Assembly (NCBI GenBank): GCA_026315105.1
Contig: CM048744.1
Location: 662,659,676-662,723,675 of the forward strand
Length of the DNA stretch: 64,000 nucleotides
Source of the DNA: Locusta migratoria
Taxonomy: Eukaryota; Arthropoda; Insecta; Orthoptera; Acrididae
Reading direction: 5' to 3'
Shown here one piece after another: positions 47,955 to 58,686 of the stretch. The position numbers and the translations under genes are program-made. Under the pieces are notes generated by a model, which was not told the DNA's origin, searched no databases, and was given only the letters and a program-made list of their open reading frames with translations. Within the stretch, counting starts at the first letter, position 1. Every line of letters begins with the position of its first letter.

Positions 47955-48167
47955 TTTTGCATATGTCTGCCTTGGTGTGTGTGTGTGTATATGTGTGTGG
48001 GTGTGTGTGTTTGTTTACCTATCCTTCTTACCCCAAGAAGTCTTTCCTCTCGTGGGATTGGAATGACTCCTTACCCACCCCCTTAAAACCCTCATCCTTT
48101 CCTTTTCCCTCTCCTTCCCTGCCTTTTCTGAAGAAGCAACCTAAGGTTGCGAAAGCTCAGCATTTGT

Positions 48168-48210
<43 letters not shown>

Positions 48211-48305
48211 TATTTATGTTTCTGTCTATGTACTGGTGCTCTTTCACCTGGTAAGTAAACCATATCTATTTTTATAATAGTTTTCCTGCTAGGAATTTTT
48301 TCCTC
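47955..48305 (+). repeat. Penelope terminal repeat, solitary
   Basis: Runs from TATGTCTGCCTTGGTGTG through AAGAAGTCTTTCC, GGGATTGGAATGACTCC and a hairpin GCAACCTAAGGTTGC followed by GAAAGC (48128-48156), a (GT)n tract (48170-48207), then CACCTGGTAAGT and TTTTCCTGCTAGGAATTTT. Confidence 0.8.
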
Positions 48306-48394
48306 TATAATATACTATTAATACCATAGTCATGCAATCTAAATGTCTATTGCTCTATGATTTTTTAGAAATAAAAGTATATTTTATGAATGAC

Positions 48395-48990
48395 TCCAAC
48401 CCATTCATGTCTCAAGAATCCATTGGGTACCAAGGTTGGATTCCAGCAGCTTTTCCATTTGTCTATATTTCGTGTTAGTACTTTGCAACCATGGTTTGTT
48501 AAACTAATAGTTCCATAATTTTCACATTTGTCTGAACTTGCTTTCTTCGGAATTGTAATCACTATATTCTTCTTGAAGTCTGAAGGTATTTCCCCCTAGT
48601 CTCATACATCTTGTGTACTAGGTGGAAAAATTTCTTAATGACTGTCTCTCCTAATGATAATAGCAGTTCAGACGGAACATCATCTACCCCAGGGGCCTTG
48701 TTTCTACTCAAATCTTGTAGTGCTCTGTCAAATTCTTCTTGCAGTATTGTATCTTCCATCCCATCTTCCTCCTCCATCTTCCATTTCTAGAATACTGCTT
48801 GAAGTTTATTATCTTTGAACAGGCCTTCTATATATTCCTTCCACTTTTCAGCTTTCCCTGCTTTGCTTAGTACTGGTTTTCCATCTGAGTTATTGATATT
48901 CATACCACTGCTTTTCTTGTCTCCTAATGTCTCTTTTATTTTCTTGTAGGTGCTATCTATCTTTCCCCTAGTTATACATTCAGAACAGGA
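48395..48990 (-). pseudogene. RTE LINE RT fragment
   Basis: Minus-strand pieces match the RTE protein: NKAPGVDDVPSELLLSLGE (48562-48777) and DSTYKKIKETLGDKKSSG (48787-49020). It is bordered on the right by a Gypsy fragment in the other orientation. Confidence 0.8.
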
Positions 48991-49004
48991 GGACATATGG
49001 CCCT

Positions 49005-49640
49005 CTAAATTACTGTACACACCAATTGTTTTGGTCCCAAAGGCAAATGGCAGACATTGGCATGTGGTAGACTACAGGAAACTTAATAAAAAGGAGATAC
49101 TAAGGTTTTTACCACTACCAGATTTACATTCCTGTTTCAGTTAGTTCAAGGGTGTGCGGATATTCAGAACATTGGATTTTAATCAGGCTTATAATCAGAT
49201 CCCCTTAGAGGAGGGTTCTAAGCATGTGAAGGAGTTTGTTACAGACTGGAATCTATATGAATTTAATACATTTGGACTAGCCACCAGGGCAGTCATGCTT
49301 TCATAGTAAATGGATGCTGTGTTGGCTGATATAAAACTTCTGTATGCCTAACATTACCTTATCATTTATGGCAATTCAATGCAGGAGCATTTGCATCACC
49401 TGCAGGAAGTGTTTCTTAGATTGCAGGGGGGGGGAGGGGGCAGGACCTAGCAGAAACCTACAAAAGGTAGTTTTTGCATGCTTCTCCATAAAGTTCTTAG
49501 GGCATATGGCCTCAGGTGTAGAAATATTTATTGAGCACAAAAGGATAGAAGCTATTAGGCAGTACCCCAAACATGGTAACACAAGGAGGTGGCCCAGTTT
49601 GTGGGCATGGTAATTTTTTTCAAAAAATTTATCTGTGGGT
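49005..49640 (+). pseudogene. Ty3/Gypsy reverse-transcriptase fragment
   Basis: The first frame (48950-49144) reads IVLVPKANGRHWHVVDYRKL and FLPLPDLHSCFS, the opening RT blocks. After stops the plus strand retains the 'LDFNQAY.QIPL' region, then at 49344-49613 KFLGHMASGVEIFIEHKR and EAIRQYP, the RT end with the usual 'FLGH..S..GI' block. No LTR or catalytic core frame is intact. Confidence 0.75.
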
Positions 49641-50035
49641 TTGCAGAAAAGGCAGCTTCTTTAAATGAGTTAAGAAAGAAAGGATGAAAATTTGTCTGGG
49701 GCCAACACAAGGAGCATCACTTCAGCAGTGAAAGAAGCATTGTTGTCAATACCCATATTAACCTTGCCCATTACTTTGCTTCCAATGTAGCAGAATTCTT
49801 TGACTACTTCATGGTTACTAACTTTGATGTTAAGTTTCTCTCAATTTTCATTTCTGATACTTTTATTACTTTTGTCTTTTTTCTGTTTACTTCACTGTAT
49901 TTTATGTTCATTCCATTCAACAGATCCTGTATTTCTTCTTCATATTTATTGGGATAATAATGTTATAAAGGAGCATTATGATTGACATCCTTTCACCCTT
50001 AATTTTACCCCAATCTTAAACCTTTCTTTTATTCC
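49640..50035. other. Unassigned, probable LINE relic
   Basis: Sequence such as GAATTCTTTGACTACTTCAT and TTTCATTTCTGATAC has the look of an RTE-group element on the minus strand but matches no part of the RTE copies here. Not assigned. Confidence 0.25.
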
Positions 50036-50038
50036 TAA

Positions 50039-50432
50039 ACTATAATGAGGATAGTTTGCAACTCAGTGCAAAGACATTCATTGAGCTGTGACAGATACAT
50101 AAAAATACACACATACACACAGAATGTAAGTTCTGACCACAGCCTTCATCAGAAAGACACACACTTGGCTTCATACACTCACACAGGAACACTTCACAGA
50201 CACACTTGTCATCTCTAGCTGCTTCATCTCCAACTGCTCCATTCCGAGCCAAATTTCATGTGTGTGTGTTCGTTTGTTTTGTTTCTCTCCCTCCCCTGCC
50301 TCCCCACTCCATTCCTAAGACGGGTCCAAAGCTGAAGTTATGTGTATGTATATGAGTGTCTCTTATGTGCTTATTGTAGTGCGATGAAAATCTTTGCAGT
50401 GAGTTGCAAACTACCCTCATTATATTGTCAAT
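50039..50432. mobile_element. Fold-back Penelope-type repeat
   Basis: The ends are inverted: ATAATGAGGATAGTTTGCAA at 50042 mirrors TTGCAAACTACCCTCATTAT at 50406. Inside, on the minus strand, CTGATGAAGGCTGTGGTCAG precedes a GT-rich tract. Layout and arm wording match the larger elements at 43007 and 57889. Confidence 0.7.
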
Positions 50433-50865
50433 GTATAACTAGGGGGATTAGATGCCACCTACTGGAACATTTAAGAGACTTTGGAGAAAATAAAGCAGCT
50501 GTGTGGATATCGAAGTCCAGAATGCAAGCCAGTAAAAATCAAAGAAGGCAAAAGAGAATGGTGCGAGGAATATGTAGAGGGCCTATACAATGGAAATGAA
50601 CTTGGAAGCAGATTGTAGAAGGGAAGAGGAAGTAAGTGAAGATTCCAAAGAAAGAAAGTGCATACAGGTGTGAAAATTAGTGAACTATCCACTTAAAGTA
50701 ATGGTTGCAATACTAACAATTATCTAGAACAGAATGGAAAAAACAACTAGAAGCCAACCTCAGGAAAGATCAGTTTAGATTTAACAGACATGTAGAAACT
50801 CAAAAAGCAATAGGCCTACTGTCAGTACAAATTATCTTAGAAGATAGTGTGAGACAATACAAACC

Positions 50866-50869
50866 TATG
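50866..50869. repeat. 4-bp target duplication, left
   Basis: TATG, repeated at 51077-51080 directly after the solo LTR. Confidence 0.65.
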
Positions 50870-51076
50870 TGTGGTGGCTATCAACTCTGAGAGTGACACA
50901 TCTTCGCCATACCAGACTGACTCGTGCAGGCCACTCTTGTGTGGTTCCATGTTGACAGGCAGTCTATATCTTGCTTGTGAATGCAAAACATGTAAATACT
51001 GATGTATAATAATTATTAACTAAGTATAATGGTGTATTATTTTATGATTGCCACCCCAATATCAGAAATAACTACA
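50870..51076. mobile_element. Solo LTR, 207 bp
   Basis: Begins TGTGGT and ends ACTACA (TG...CA with short inverted ends) and is bordered by TATG on both sides. Removing it plus one TATG restores continuous RTE sequence (AAACCTATG joined to TTTAGAGC). It has no open frame. Such structures come from recombination between the two LTRs of a full element. A 4-bp duplication is usual for several Gypsy groups. Confidence 0.7.
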
Positions 51077-51942
51077 TATGTTTAGAGCTTTTGTAGGTTT
51101 GAAAAGAGGTTTAGACAATGTTGATTGGAATTATACTTTTTTTTTAATTATGAAGGAAGCCAGGGTGATAGGGTAATATAGAGGGAGCAAAACCTTATCT
51201 ACAATATGTACAGATACCATACAACTGTTGTAAGAGATGCAGTGATTTTGAAGAGAGTAACACAAGGCTGTAACCTTTGCCCAGAGTTATTCAATCTGAA
51301 CATTGACCAAGCTCTAAGAGAAAGGAAATTTAAATTCAAGGGGAAGAAATTAAGAATCTGTGGTTTGCCTATGACACTGCAATTCTGTCAGAAATAGCAA
51401 AGGACCTGAAAGAGCAACTGAACAGAATGGACAGTCTTGAGAGGAGGGTGTAAGATGAACATTAACAAGAGCAAAATAAGGGTAATGGAACGTAGTTGAA
51501 TTAAATCAGGTGATTCTGGAGGAACTAGATTAGGAAACGATACAATAAAAGTAGTAAATTAGTTTTGTTATTTGGCCTATAAAATTACTTTTGGCCATAG
51601 TGGAGAAGGTATGAAATGCAAACTGGCAATGGGCAGAAAATAATTTCTAAAGAAGAGAAACTTTTAATACCGAATATTAATGTGTTTTGTGAAGACATTT
51701 GCCTGTAGTGTAGTCTTGTACTGGATGGAAATATGAATAAGAAACAGAACAGACAAGAGGAGGATAGAAGATTTTGAAGTTTGGTGCAACACAAGAATGC
51801 TGGAATTAGATTGGTAGATCATGTTGATGATCACAACAGCAACACAATACTACCACTATCTCTATCTATGATTATTTACTATCCCTTGACTGTCACCTAA
51901 GTGTATATGGATTTAGATCTTATTTTAATTCCAAAGCATTTC

Positions 51943-51974
<32 letters not shown>

Positions 51975-52170
51975 TTTTATTTGTCCTGTGGATCAAAATG
52001 GTACAGTCACTTGTACATTGATGTGGGATAGGTCAAGAATACAGTGTAATATAAACGAGATACAAAGTTAGAATATAAGTTATATAAGATACAGCATATT
52101 CAATGCAATACAAATCAGACAAAATTAAAATAGAGAATGCTCCAGAGTTTCTATGTTAGATGTGAGTTTG
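51943..52170 (-). mobile_element. LINE 3-prime-end fragment with (AAT)n
   Basis: An AAT repeat (51943-51975) followed by TTTTTATTTGTCCTGTGGAT, the same layout as the LINE tail at 23757. Probably a truncated LINE on the minus strand. No coding part. Confidence 0.45.
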
Positions 52171-52226
52171 CATATTCCATAATATACGTTTCAAATAAAC
52201 TGGCATAAATAACTGTATAGACCTAC

Positions 52227-52361
52227 CTTCAACAGCCTCTTCTTGACCTCAGAAGACACATTTATCTTAAATATTGCATGCATTAACTCACGAAATGGTT
52301 TGGGTTGCCAAACTTTGACTACTTTCAACAATTCTTCAGACTCAGGTTCAAACTGGTAGGT
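52227..52361 (-). CDS. Exon (first found) of unidentified host gene
   Basis: A 135-nt exon, 45 codons in phase 0 at both ends, between acceptor TTTCTTTTAG and donor GTAGGT. It reads TYQFEPESEELLKVVKVWQP, then KPFRELMHAIFKINVSSEVK and KRLLK. The other two frames have stops within the first dozen codons. It joins directly to KPNVRWVQ of the exon at 46753-47258. It has no start codon in a convincing context, so earlier exons must lie to the right. Confidence 0.8.
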
Positions 52362-52369
52362 CTAAAAGA

Positions 52370-53510
52370 AAAGTAACATGTGCACTAAGTAAGAATGTTA
52401 CACATTTATAAGGAATGGAAGTTTCATTGAGATTGAAAATTAGGTAAAATTTTACCTACCATCCTGGTGGCCTTGTGTGATTATGTTGGTGACATCAACA
52501 ACACGGTAGAAAATATTTGCCGTTATCTTAATACTCTTAGAAATCTACATTGAATGACTTGATTAATGTTTCAGATAGACCATGAAATAAATAAACAATG
52601 CTGTTCATACTCTGTGGTTGATAGGTTCTTTTATATACCCTTGTCTGCTCGGTCACCCTAATTGCCCTCGTAAAATGAAGATTTTATGATGAAACATTTT
52701 CGTTGTCATGTGATTTGTTATTTCAACATTACATGATTACCAGCATTATCACATGAGGACACCAGAATGGTAAGAAAATTTAACCAAATATTATTATTAA
52801 AGAGAGTCTACGAGCTTAATACTGGAGTAAGTAGTCAAGCAAACTAACATACCAATCAAAACCAACATGTTTACCGGTCATTTTGTATGTGACTATTTCA
52901 CTAAGAAAATAAAAGCTGTGCTTGGTATAACTTGGTCATTAGACATGAGGTGCTTTAGAAAAATTTTGAGAGTGGCAAATATTATGAATACAACAATTGA
53001 GATTATTCAGCAGAAGTGTGTCTGTCTGTAACAAGGTATTTAATTGCATTATGTACTGACCTTTGACACTGTAAGATAAGATAAAGCAGTCACCAACCTT
53101 AAGATTGATCTGAACCCAACAGTGTCTTACTGAGCCTTGTCCTGTTGGATGTGGTATGCTATTGTCTCCCTCCAACCTCTGATTTTACTTATCCACCCAG
53201 TTATAGCAGGACCTACAAAATGGGGAATGTGAACCACGTCTTCTTCAAGAAATTAATTTTTTTCTCTCTTATACTCGTCTATGTTCCAGACTAAACACTA
53301 AAATTATAGCAAATTAAAGTTACCTTCTCATACACAGTTCACCTCAGCTACAGGTAGGATCCATGAAAATATTGCCCAAGAAATTGGTGCACTATTATTT
53401 GTGTCTGAAATTGTGCTTTAAAAGAGTGAAGTGATTTTGGAGGATTTCCCAGAAATCATGATCGCTCTTATCTCAATTGTGAAAGAAATAAAGAGATGAC
53501 CTATGCAGTC
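52370..53510. other. Unassigned sequence upstream of the first exon found
   Basis: AT-rich. A splice-flanked open segment at 53131-53212 (minus) has a phase that cannot join to the exon at 52227-52361, so it was not called. Confidence 0.35.
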
Positions 53511-53511
53511 C

Positions 53512-53715
53512 TACATCTACATCTACATGGGATACTCTGCAAATCACATTTAAGTGCCTGGCAGAGGGTTCATCGAACCACAATTATACTATTTATCTCC
53601 CATTCCATTCTCGAATAGCGCGCGGGAAGAAAGAACACCTGAATCTCTCTGTTCGAGCTCTGATTTCTCTTATTTTATTCTGATGATCATTTCTACCTAT
53701 ACAATTCACTGTGTT
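53512..53715. repeat. Dispersed orthopteran repeat
   Basis: CTACATCTACATCTACATGG, AAGTGCCTGGCAGAGGGTTC and AATAGCGCGCGGGAAGAAAG are phrases I recall from a very common grasshopper repeat, possibly a LINE non-coding end. Only one copy is present here. Confidence 0.5.
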
Positions 53716-54725
53716 TGTCTTACTATGTGGTCTCACCAGGAACAAAAGTGACTGTTGTATGATAACATGGGAAGTTGTACAAAGAAGAAAAGCAAGTATT
53801 TTCTTTACTGAAAGCTACATCTCTGCAGAAGGTCCACACGCCAGCTGATGTTCATCGGAGTCAATCATGTAACACCATGGGCACAGCATGGAGCCAAAGT
53901 TAAGCCAATTATTTTTCACTGACAGCCAGATACCAGGCTGTACCAGTATTTGTGTGAAGGAGAACTTTATGCACAGACCTCTAGTTACGGGCCATGAGAC
54001 TGTAGGATGCAGACTCTCCACTATATTCTGGGTGTGGCCCATCAACAGACATTACTTGTCGGAGGAGACTTGGAATGGGGCATGTCTTCCGAGAAATATC
54101 TGTATTCAAAGAAAAAGACTTAATGTGTGAGAGTGAGGTAGAAATATGAACTACTGCAATGGGTGCCACTTAATTCATTACATAATGTAATATGTTATAC
54201 CAAAAGCTGGTAATATGTACTATTTGAAGAGTAAATTCACAGTTATCCCATAGAAGACTCTAAAAAGAACTAGGTATATTAACTACTCCCCCTCAGTATA
54301 TTTATCCTTAATGAAATTTGTTATCCCTTTCTCCAACGAACAGCTCAGTTCATACATACAATAAGGTTAAGTGTACCATTAACCGGAGCTGTCTGGGTAA
54401 TCAGCAATTTAGCAATTACATGCATATTTTAAATGTACAACTGAATAGTTCCGTCATCTAGAAATAAATGTTCCTTTGGCAATAAATAGTACAATTCACT
54501 GTTGATAACAAGATCTCAGCATGTTTTGCACTGCCGATCACTAGTACGAAAGGTGCATCTTATATACGTAATTATTTTTAATTTTACTGATTGTTATTAT
54601 AAAGACTTGCGTATATCCATACAAAACCAGATGGATTTATGTGGTATGTCACAATAAGTTCCAACTGATAATGTTGTATTAAATGGGATTTACAAAAAAA
54701 TATTTAATGTGACTCCCCTTAAGAT
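53715..54725. other. Unassigned sequence
   Basis: Nothing recognised on either strand. Confidence 0.4.
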
Positions 54726-54733
54726 GCTGATAA

Positions 54734-55112
54734 TTGGTACACTTGACGCTACTAGGAACAAAAACAATCTACACAAGGATTTACAGCACTTACTTTAGTT
54801 CAAAAGAGGTCCACCACTCAGGAACATATGTTTTCTATAATTTTAGAGCAACCATAAAAAAATTTGCTACAAATAAAGATGAATCTAAGAGGAGCCTGAA
54901 AGACATACTAGTGGCCAACTCCTACCCCACTGACGAACTGTTAAATAGAACCAAATGAGGTATTGTATGTATTCATACTATAACTATTATTATTTCAGCT
55001 TTACAAAAAGTAATAAAAATTACAGACCTATATTGCGATGTTCCACATCGATGAGGATCTCCTCAATACGGATTTATGGAACAAAAAACAGCTAATCTAA
55101 TCAATGAAGCAA
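54734..55112 (+). pseudogene. LINE ORF2 tail and 3-prime end
   Basis: The frame 54734-54958 reads SSKEVHHSGTYVFYNF and SLKDILVANSYPTDELLN, the C-terminal tail of a CR1-like LINE. The non-coding end includes ATGTTCCACATCGATGAGGA and ends in TAATCTAATC, the reverse of the repeats at 1455 and 61368. Confidence 0.65.
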
Positions 55113-55114
55113 GT

Positions 55115-55690
55115 TCATCAATCAGGAGTCTTGATGATGTAGTCTGGTGATAAGTTCAAAACTTAATCATTCCACTGACAAAGGGCAGACAAGTCCAAAG
55201 CCACAGTTCTGGGAATGAAGAGTTACCAGTAAAGTCTCAAATTTATCTTTAAAGATATGATCCATGTTCACAAAGTTTCCTATCTGGCAATAAGATTTAG
55301 TCCAAAAGTGTATCCCAGGTGGGTCATTTATAGGACACGGTTCCACCCAGTAGCTTTGACCTGTGGCATAGACATGTTGTGTAGTAGGCAAAGTTGACAA
55401 GCTAGAATGTAGATATCTATACTGATTGACAAAAGTACTTTAATATTTTTTTCCAAATATGTCATAATTTTAAAGGATGTGGTTGAGCAGGAAGCTAAGA
55501 ACACAGCTTAAATTTAAATTGTTGTGAGTGAACAAGCAACGATGGCACGTGATGCTTGTGTGTTCGAACTGTAATGTTAGTAGGCTGCAGCTGTGATATG
55601 CAACACCTCTTTCATATTACCGGTAACATTTTAACGAGTACCATGATTTAATAACAACACTAATCAATTGAAACATTTATTATTTGTAGT
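55115..55690. other. Unassigned sequence
   Basis: No recognised feature. Confidence 0.4.
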
Positions 55691-55699
55691 TGGCTATGA

Positions 55700-55800
55700 C
55701 TGAAATATGGGTTTTCCGACATGTTGATGACATCATGGGTCAAAGCAGATGGGTGGAATCACATTGTAAAATTATGCCTCCTAGATCCCGATGTGTGTTT
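55700..55800 (+). repeat. Dispersed repeat copy (CATGGGTCAAAGC type)
   Basis: GGGTTTTCCGACATGTTGAT and GGGTCAAAGCAGATGGGTGG recur in related form at 60743-60800 (inverted) and 61070-61125 (direct). Possibly a MITE. Confidence 0.5.
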
Positions 55801-56009
55801 ACAACAGCAACTCACTGAATCAAGCATAATGTTCACAGCAAGTTGCCTCAGACAAGTTGAAGGTGTTTATAGTTAACCATAAAAAATAATAACTGACAGC
55901 AGACAGACTTGTACTGGTCACGAGATAGTAACATGGCCTATTATTCATCCATTAATCACCCCCCCCCCTTTTACATGATACATCTAAGAAGCCACGGGAC
56001 AACATGTAC

Positions 56010-56460
56010 AAAGAAACTTCCTGGCAGATCAAAATTTTGTACCGGAACCGGGACTCGAATAGGTCCCAGGTTCGAGTCCCAGTTCCCGCACACAATTTTA
56101 ATCTGCCAGGAAGTTTCATATCCAGGACACACTCCAACGCAGAGTGAAAGTTTCATTCTAGAAACATCCCTTAGGCTGTGGCCAAGCCATGTCTTCACCA
56201 TATCCTTTCTTCCAGGACTGCTAGTTCTGCAAGTTTCGCAGGAGAGCTTCTGTGAAGGTTCGATAGTAGGAAGCGAAGTACTGGCAGAAGCATAGTTGTG
56301 ACGATGGACCTTGAGTCATGTCAGGATAGCTCAGTGGTAGAGCACTTGCCCACGGAAGGCAAAGGTCACAAGTTCGAGTACCGGTTCTAGCACACAATTT
56401 TAATATGACAGGAAGTTTCATGTCAGCACACACTCTGCTGCAGAATGAAAGTTTCATGTT
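56010..56460. repeat. Two copies of a tRNA-like repeat
   Basis: Copy 1 (56010-56165) has inverted flanks AACTTCCTGGCAGATCAAAA against TTTTAATCTGCCAGGAAGTT and a B-box-like GGTTCGAGTCCCAG. Copy 2 (56320-56460) has a tRNA-like head (TAGCTCAGTGGTAGAGCAC, AGTTCGAGTACC) then TGACAGGAAGTTTCATGTCA and GCAGAATGAAAGTTTCAT. I recall this repeat as abundant in locusts. The acceptor stem is not preserved, so no functional tRNA is claimed. Confidence 0.65.
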
Positions 56461-56469
56461 GGAAATATG

Positions 56470-56990
56470 TATAAAGGTTCAGGTCACCATCTGTCACAGT
56501 ATTGTCTTGAGAAACTCGTGACTCACTCTGTCAAAGGATTGGGAAAGTCCACCAATGCAGCAGGAAAGTTGCAGGTCGCCCTCAGGACTATGATGTCATG
56601 ATAATCACTGAAAGCTGCCTATACATTACTTTCACAACCAAGGCAGGCTTGATCCATAGAGATAACTTAAGACAAGAAATGCTGGAATTGGGCAGCAAGA
56701 ATGTGAGTAAAAATCTTGAAGTCATAATTAAACATGGCCAATAACATTCAACTAATTGACCCCCAGTCATCATAGGCATAAGCAGTCCTGCAAATGCATG
56801 TATGAGTGGGGCATCAAGGATCATCAGTTCTTGATATATCTCAATCCAGCGAGGAGCCATTATGTCATGCAAGGTACAGTAAAACTCCAGTGGAAAGTCA
56901 TGCAGGTCTGGACTCTTGTTTGATGAGAGTGTCGGCAAGGTGATCAGCCGTAACCACGCACCTGTAAGAATTTTTCCATCCCATCAAGCA
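56470..56990 (-). pseudogene. L1/Tx1-like LINE RT fragment
   Basis: The minus-strand frame 56588-56938 reads LSSNKSPDLHDFPLEFYCTL and MAPRWIEIYQELM, matching the start of an L1-group RT ('NKSPG.DG.P.EFY'), then AFAGLLMPMMTGGQ. It is a LINE group different from all the others in the window. It is short and decayed. Confidence 0.6.
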
Positions 56991-57309
56991 CAACAGTGGA
57001 GGACATTGTCCTTTGCTATAGCATCCTAATTCATTTCTACATACAGCTGTTGGCAGTGCTCCACAAAGGCAGCAGCAATGTCATTCTGAGATTAAAAATC
57101 AGATTTATTTGCCACTACCTGAGATGGAACAGGCATATTACACAGTATATTATTTTTGGTGTCCACATCCATATTCCAGTGGATCCCTCTGTAATAAAAA
57201 AAAAAATAAAAATAAAAATAAAAAAATAAAAAAAAATAAGAGCTGAGCCAAAAACACATTGAACAATAACGAACAAACATGATCAACAACCGCAAGGATC
57301 AGATCTATG

Positions 57310-57540
57310 CATAGAACAAATATAAAGTGGTCAGCATGGCAGATTGCCATGCAGGGGGCGCAGGTTTGATTTCCAGTCGGATTGGAGATTTTCTCCACTC
57401 AGAGACTGGGTATTGGCTGTCATCATCATGATAGTCATGCAAGTAGCCCATGTGGCGTCATCTAAAGACTTCCACTAGGCAGGCCAAACATGATCCCAGC
57501 TTGGGTCGTGTGGCCAAAAATGCCACACAAAATCATCATA
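57310..57540 (+). mobile_element. tRNA-derived SINE, third family
   Basis: The head has AAGTGGTCAGCATGGCAGAT and GCGCAGGTTTGATTTCC (A- and B-box-like), then GGAGATTTTCTCCACTCAGA, GACTGGGTATTGGCTGTCAT, GTGGCGTCATCTAAAGACTT and GGGTCGTGTGGCC. I recognise the body from orthopteran SINEs. No clear duplication was found. Confidence 0.65.
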
Positions 57541-57891
57541 TATTTTTTAACATCAGTACCTTAAATTATAACAGCAATCCATACTCCAAACCGAGTGATA
57601 ATACAAACAATAAAATTATAATTAAATGCAGTCAATGTTGTCAACTAATGGAAACCTTAAAAATTTATGGCAATTTTTGTACATTTAAAAATTCTGTAAT
57701 TTCATAAAAAGGATTACGCCTAATTAGTAACCAGTTTTATAAATTACTCCAAAAATTAGTTATGTCGGCAGCCTGCGCAGAAAAGGAATAATATTGAATA
57801 TTTCTATGCTACTGATTACATGGGAATTATCTGATTTTATCAGCCTAACAGAGCTGAGATATATACATATAGGTTTATTACTATTAATAAT

Positions 57892-57899
57892 ATAGTAAA
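57892..57899. repeat. 8-bp target duplication of the hAT, left
   Basis: ATAGTAAA against ATAGTAAG at 58687-58694, 7 of 8 identical. Confidence 0.7.
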
Positions 57900-58686
57900 C
57901 AGTGGCGGTTCGTACAAAATTTGACCAGTGTGCTACAATATTACAAAAATAAACAGGAAACAAAATATACTAAAATAAAAAGTCTACCTTTGTATGATTC
58001 CCTTTAATTAAATATCAATTAATACTGTATTGAAAGTACGACCTTCAGGGGAATCTATAACAGCGCTGCCAACTGTATGTACTCACTGCAGGTAGTAAAT
58101 ATAACGTTTAAAAAACATTAATTTTATTTACAGAAATTAAAAATATGGACTCAGAGGTATTTGAATACGAGCCTCACACAGGTAGGTTTGAGAGACAATG
58201 CGCAAGACGCCTGAGCCAGCGCGCTATTTGACTCTGTATGCCGCAATATTCGTCACTTACTGTTCTTCCGCAGCCGTTACACGCAGCGCGAAGAGAAATA
58301 TTGACCTGGTGCTGCAGTTGGTCTCAGCACACACGAGCCGCCAGGCCTGACGTCACGTCTGCGCATGCGCACTAATGAACAGACGACCGCACCGCCTCTC
58401 TGCGCATGTACCAACGCAGCTGAATCCCACTTCAGCACACGGAGCTGGTTTCCAACTATTGTGGCGAGAGCGCTCCAGAATGCGTTTTCATCCTTATTAC
58501 TAGCATTCTAATATGTATTAGAAGGGAATTTGCATAATTTTATTGTGATAACTAGCTCGCATTCCAAGAGAAAGGATGTAATTTTATAGCGATTTCTCAC
58601 TTGCATTCGAAGAGAAATGGCATAATTTTAGTAATATATTTACAGTGTGCTGCAGCACATTAGCACATTATCACCAGCCGCCACTA
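57900..58686. mobile_element. Non-autonomous hAT element, 787 bp
   Basis: The ends are CAGTGGCGGTTCGT and, inverted, TAGTGGCGGCTGGTG, typical hAT termini, with the 8-bp duplication usual for hAT. The interior (58190-58480) is CpG-rich and has no transposase. It is nested in the left arm of the fold-back element: arm sequence AATAATATAGTAA continues directly after it as ATAGTAAGGAC. Confidence 0.8.

Larger units (their letters stand above)
50450..51830 (+). pseudogene. RTE LINE fragment, interrupted by a solo LTR
   Basis: Old RTE sequence on the plus strand: connection region (50480-50640), RT start (50740-50865), the FDNVDW region (51081-51140), 51206-51397 (VTQGCNLCPELFNLNIDQAL) and a C-terminal part to about 51830. 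Internal deletions and many stops. Confidence 0.75.

Noticed and set aside
53131..53212. Splice-flanked open segment on the minus strand (PAITGWISKIRGWRETIAYH)
   Set aside because: It leaves phase 2, but the next exon (52227-52361) is open only in phase 0. No exon between was found, so it was not joined to the gene.
56325..56395. Functional tRNA gene (TAGCTCAGTGGTAGAGCAC and a B box)
   Set aside because: The acceptor stem cannot be closed, and the same unit recurs next to it as a repeat.
58190..58480. CpG-rich stretch that could be the promoter of the host gene
   Set aside because: It lies wholly inside the non-autonomous hAT element 57900-58686.
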